Assembly: GCA_016934875.1 (NCBI GenBank)
Contig: JAFGSC010000281.1
Coordinates: forward strand, 1 to 9,455
Direction: 5' to 3'
DNA length: 9,455 nt
DNA from: Candidatus Atribacteria bacterium
Lineage (GTDB): Bacteria > Atribacterota > Phoenicimicrobiia > Phoenicimicrobiales > Stramentimicrobiaceae
In this document: piece after piece, positions 7,228 through 9,455 of the stretch
Layout of the letters: every line of letters begins with the position of its first letter
Position numbering within the stretch: the first letter of the stretch is position 1
Program-made: the position numbers and the translations under genes
The notes under the pieces: model-generated
Seen by the model: the letters and a program-made list of their open reading frames with translations, nothing else
The model's database searches: none
Told to the model about the DNA's origin: nothing

Positions 7228-8574
7228 TTATTTTATGCCATATTGATCCAGCTTTCTGTATAGGGTAGGTACACCAATGCCAAGTTTTTCCGCAGCTTTT
7301 GTCTTATTTCCATTGGTGTGAACAAGCATCTTCTTGATATGGAATTTTTCCATTTCTTCGAGCGTGCCTAAATGTTTGTTAGAATGGGTTTCTTTTGGGA
7401 ATAATACCTCAATCGGTAATAGTTCATGTGATATTATTTCATTGTCGGCCAAAATCACCGCCCGTTCAATGACATTTTTTAGTTCTCTTGTATTTCCGGG
7501 CCAAGAGTAAAATCGTATCTTTTCCAGAAATTCATCAGAAACCCCATGGATCCTCTTGTTAATTTTATTAGAATAATACTCCACAAAACTATTCACAAAA
7601 GATGGAATATCTTCTTTGCGATCTCTTAATGCAGGAACTTGAATTTTAAATACTGATAATCTGTAATATAAATCACTACGGAAATTCTCATTTTCCGCTT
7701 CGCTGAGCAAATCTCTGTTTGTTGCAGCTATAATTCGCACATTAACTTTTGTAGCTTTCGTATCACCAATTTTTGTAAACGTTTGGTCTTCCAAAACACG
7801 CAAAAGTTTCGCTTGCAAGTCGGGATGCATTTCGCCAATTTCGTCCAAGAATAGGGTGCCTTCATTGGCCTCTTCAAACAAACCTTTCTTGTCGAGATTT
7901 GCGCCTGTGAATGCACCTTTCTTATGCCCAAATATCTCAGATTCCAACAATTCTTTTGGGAAGGCACTACAATTAACAGCAACAAACGGTTTGTTTTTTC
8001 GAGGGCTTGCATTATGGATTGATTGGGCGAAAAGTTCTTTTCCTGTTCCTGTTTCGCCTTCCAATAAAACTGTTGAATCGGTAGGCGCTACTTTTTGAGC
8101 TAAAATAATGGTGTTCTTAATTGTTGTGGATTTTCCGATTATTCGATCAAAGCTATATCGGCTTTCCAATTTGGTTTCAAGATCCTGAATGCGTTTTTGT
8201 AATTTGGCTTTTTCAACGGCTTTTTCAATCGTTAAAATAATTTGTTCATCTCCATCTCCTTTTGTTATGTAGTCAAAGGCTCCTTGCTTCATGGCGTAAA
8301 CACCATCGTGAATAGTTCCGTAGGCTGTTAAAAGAATCACCTCACAATATTCGTTTCTCGTTTTGATTCGTCTCAGAACTTCCAATCCACTAAAATCCGG
8401 TAGTTTCACATCACAAATGACCAAGACAAAATCATTCGCTTTCTCCAAAATCTTAAGCCCTTTGGTTGCGTTCTCGGCTTGCAAAACTTCATATCCTTCC
8501 AGCTCAATTATCCTTGATAATGCTTTACGAAGTTGGTCTTCATCATCTATTACGAGTATCTTGCCTTTGATCAT
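7228..8574 (-). CDS. NtrC-family sigma-54-dependent response regulator
   Basis: A three-domain activator. The frame is open from 8619, but the ATG at 8574 (MIKGKILVIDDE) is preferred: the extra 15 residues are not part of a receiver fold and a promoter-like element lies inside them. Numbered from the longer start, the receiver has acidic DDE 25-27, phospho-acceptor Asp70, Thr98 and Lys120. AAA+ domain: Walker A GETGTGKE (188-195), sigma-54 contact loop GAFTGA (235-240), Walker B GTLFLDE (254-260) and arginine-finger region FRSDLYYRL (313-321). A Fis-type helix-turn-helix closes the protein (about 421-463). The usual Lys-Pro after beta-5 of the receiver is Lys-Gly-Asp-Gly here. GAFTGA predicts obligate use of RpoN. 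From memory, Bacteroidota kdp loci carry similar regulators. It probably receives phosphate from the kinase just downstream and controls the transporter operon. Confidence 0.93.
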   Translation of the reverse strand: MIKGKILVIDDEDQLRKALSRIIELEGYEVLQAENATKGLKILEKANDFVLVICDVKLPDFSGLEVLRRIKTRNEYCEVILLTAYGTIHDGVYAMKQGAFDYITKGDGDEQIILTIEKAVEKAKLQKRIQDLETKLESRYSFDRIIGKSTTIKNTIILAQKVAPTDSTVLLEGETGTGKELFAQSIHNASPRKNKPFVAVNCSAFPKELLESEIFGHKKGAFTGANLDKKGLFEEANEGTLFLDEIGEMHPDLQAKLLRVLEDQTFTKIGDTKATKVNVRIIAATNRDLLSEAENENFRSDLYYRLSVFKIQVPALRDRKEDIPSFVNSFVEYYSNKINKRIHGVSDEFLEKIRFYSWPGNTRELKNVIERAVILADNEIISHELLPIEVLFPKETHSNKHLGTLEEMEKFHIKKMLVHTNGNKTKAAEKLGIGVPTLYRKLDQYGIK

Positions 8575-8601
8575 CTCAAATAAAGTGTAGTTGGTTTTGT
8601 A

Positions 8602-8609
8602 CAAAAGTA
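8602..8609 (-). promoter_or_regulatory. Possible Bacteroidota -7 promoter element for the regulator
   Basis: On the minus strand TACTTTTG (8609 to 8602) is a perfect TAnnTTTG match, 27 bases before the preferred start codon at 8574. No TTTG-like -33 element is visible at the usual distance, so the assignment rests on one box. If real, transcription would begin downstream of the ATG at 8619, which supports the shorter protein. Confidence 0.35.
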
Positions 8610-8756
8610 AAAGTACCATTCTAAATTTATTTCTTTTATTTGATTTATATTATGAATTTGGAGATTATATTAATGTTGGAAACCTGCTATTGCCAACAAA
8701 ACACTCGAAAAAACAAACTTTTCGGTCGTTTTTTTGGTTTAGTAGTGGAGCATAAC

Positions 8757-8771
8757 GGGCAGGGGAGGGGG
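8757..8771 (+). other. G-tract cluster
   Basis: Three close G-runs of 3, 4 and 5 bases (GGGCAGGGGAGGGGG) stand out in AT-rich surroundings. Three runs of three or more fall one short of the classical four-run quadruplex rule, though a two-layer structure is possible. It lies 11 bases from the inverted repeat at 8783-8806. Confidence 0.35.
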
Positions 8772-8782
8772 ATTACAGAGGT

Positions 8783-8806
8783 TTTAAATTGATAGCTCAA
8801 TTTAAA
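8783..8806. promoter_or_regulatory. Perfect 10-base inverted repeat (operator or hairpin)
   Basis: Arm TTTAAATTGA (8783-8792) and its exact reverse complement (8797-8806) flank the 4-base loop TAGC. The match is perfect over 10 bases and ends abruptly on both sides. It has no T-run after it, and its arms are AT-rich, so it is not a standard terminator. It sits about 210 bases before the preferred start of the regulator gene, a distance at which NtrC-type activators or other dimeric regulators could bind. Which protein uses it, if any, is unknown. Confidence 0.45.
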
Positions 8807-8896
8807 GAATAAGTTGCCAATCTCTTAATGATTTTTTATTTTTATCTCAAATAACGTAGTTCAACTACCTTTCGCGCAACATATTTAAAAAACAAT

Positions 8897-9010
8897 TTTG
8901 TCCGGAGGACAACATATGATTAACCCCAGGCGTAAGCCTGTGGTAACCCGATACTATAAGTCACCTGCCCATAGGGCAGTACGATATCAAACAACAAGGA
9001 ATCAACCATC
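8897..9010. repeat. Three-hairpin intergenic repeat R, right copy
   Basis: Same element as 121-234, in the same orientation. Its stems are TTGTCC/GGACAA (8898-8912), ACCCCAGGC/GCCTGTGGT with one mismatch and a GTAA loop (8923-8944), and CTGCCC/GGGCAG with an ATA loop (8965-8979). The third stem's arms are identical in both copies while only the loop changes, which suggests the fold matters. A short frame starts with ATG at 8916 after a GGAGG-like sequence, but the left copy breaks it at two places (TGA overlap after its ATG, and TAA six codons into the equivalent frame), so it is treated as non-coding. Confidence 0.75.
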
Positions 9011-9091
9011 CAGATAAGAAGTATAGTCTATAAACCTTTCAATTTCTATTGCTCCGCCAAGCCATCGCTTACACTTACGCTTTCCGCAGGA
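9011..9091. other. Spacer between repeats R and B on the right
   Basis: This 81-base non-coding segment has no counterpart between the two repeats on the left, where R and B are only about 8 bases apart and in the opposite order. Near its end CCGCA (9084-9088) pairs with TGCGG starting at 9097, giving a small inverted repeat that reaches into repeat B. Nothing else was recognised. Confidence 0.4.
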
Positions 9092-9257
9092 AAATTTGCG
9101 GTTCAATTCGCGACGCTCGGCTTTGCCGCTTGGCGCAGCCAAGAATTAGCGTCATTCGCAGACACACCCAAAACTTCTCAACTCTTCAACTATTTAACCC
9201 AATCCCCCAAGTGACCCTTTCAGCCAGCCCACCAAATCTCATCCTCGGACATGAATA
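9092..9257. repeat. Intergenic repeat family B, right copy (longer form)
   Basis: This copy matches 1-113 in the same orientation but carries two extra stretches. The first insertion includes a clean hairpin, CTTGGC/GCCAAG with a GCA loop, at 9129-9143. Shared blocks are the opening AAATTTGCGGTTCAATTCGC, GCGTCATTCGC, CCAAAACTTCTCAAC, TTCAACT and the closing CACCAAATCTCATCCTCGGA. Length variation with conserved blocks is typical of decaying dispersed repeats. No conserved reading frame was found. Confidence 0.7.
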
Positions 9258-9455
9258 AAGCATAAGCTGGAGGCACCCCCAACCATTCAAACACTCTTTT
9301 AATCCCAGCAACCACTCAAGCACTTCCGGTACCGCCTTTATCTTCGCCGGCCATCCCTTAGCTCCAGCAACTCCGCAAGGCCGGTCATAAGGCATTCCTC
9401 TTCCTCTTTCGGCAAGCCGGGCGCCAGCCCATGGTGGCAGGTGCAGGAGGCAAAC
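9258..9455. other. GC-rich right end, no confident gene
   Basis: Base composition changes here: 83 of 135 bases from 9321 to 9455 are G or C (about 61% by hand count), well above the AT-rich genes. Two minus-strand frames run in from the window edge. One stops at 9338-9340 after 38 codons and includes the acidic stretch LPKEEEECLMTGLAELLELR. The other continues into repeat B and ends at about 9186. Neither matches a family I recognise. The first could be the C-terminus of a gene lying beyond the window, but the evidence is only composition and openness. Confidence 0.3.

Larger units (their letters stand above)
8620..8896. other. Upstream intergenic region of the regulator, no gene seen
   Basis: An AT-rich, non-coding stretch between the regulator gene and the right-hand repeat. 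It holds a perfect palindromic hairpin at 8783-8806, a cluster of G-tracts at 8757-8771, and a weak TGTTGG/CCAACA inverted repeat around 8674-8699. A CGAAAA/TTTTCG pair followed by a T-run near 8706-8734 looks vaguely terminator-like on the plus strand, but no plus-strand gene precedes it. No open frame on either strand has coding character. Confidence 0.5.

Noticed and set aside
8574..8619. Longer N-terminus for the response regulator starting at 8619
   Set aside because: The 15 extra residues are not part of a receiver domain, and a TAnnTTTG element lies within them; the ATG at 8574 starts directly before the first beta strand.
8703..8734. CGAAAA/TTTTCG pair followed by a T-run as an intrinsic terminator
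   Set aside because: The stem is short and AT-rich, the T-run is not directly adjacent, and there is no plus-strand gene to terminate.
235..8896. Composite transposon carrying the cassette
   Set aside because: No transposase or integrase gene and no target-site duplication are visible; the flanking repeats alone do not prove mobility.
8916..9019. Short plus-strand frame starting ATG after a GGAGG-like sequence in the right R repeat
   Set aside because: The homologous left copy has stop codons in the same frame, and the sequence is better explained by three hairpins.
9049..9258. Plus-strand open frame across the spacer and right B repeat
   Set aside because: It runs through repeat sequence whose left copy does not keep the frame, and the translation has no family features.

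Overview
The window looks like chromosomal DNA of a member of the Bacteroidota. The genes are AT-rich, start codons lack clear Shine-Dalgarno sequences, one perfect TAnnTTTG-type -7 promoter element is present, and the response regulator and kinase have a Bacteroidota style. A marine or sediment Marinilabiliales-like relative is a guess from the style of the intergenic repeats, not something shown here.

All six genes lie on the minus strand, so transcription runs from right to left. First comes a sigma-54-dependent response regulator (start best placed at 8574, end 7228). After a 242-base gap follow five tightly packed genes: a PAS/HAMP histidine kinase (6985-5141), a short two-helix membrane protein with a HAMP domain but no output domain (5129-4362), a TrkH-type potassium channel subunit (4353-2902), a CPA-type cation/proton antiporter (2893-1673) and a second, KtrB/TrkH-type potassium transporter (1604-261). 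Gaps are 11, 8, 8 and 68 bases, so the five are probably one transcript.

The cluster reads as a cation-homeostasis module. A membrane sensor kinase, probably modulated by its kinase-less paralogue, would phosphorylate the NtrC-like regulator. The operon also supplies two potassium uptake pores and one Na+(K+)/H+ exchanger. No TrkA/KtrA regulatory (RCK) subunit is encoded here, although both pores belong to families that normally need one.

The gene block is bracketed by non-coding repeats. A 114-base element containing three hairpins occurs at 121-234 and, in the same orientation with about 15 mismatches, at 8897-9010. A second repeat family lies outside these copies at 1-113 and, expanded, at 9092-9257. 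The right end (about 9258-9455) becomes markedly GC-richer and holds no gene I can name. The intergenic region 8620-8896 holds a perfect 10-base inverted repeat next to a run of G-tracts, but no gene.
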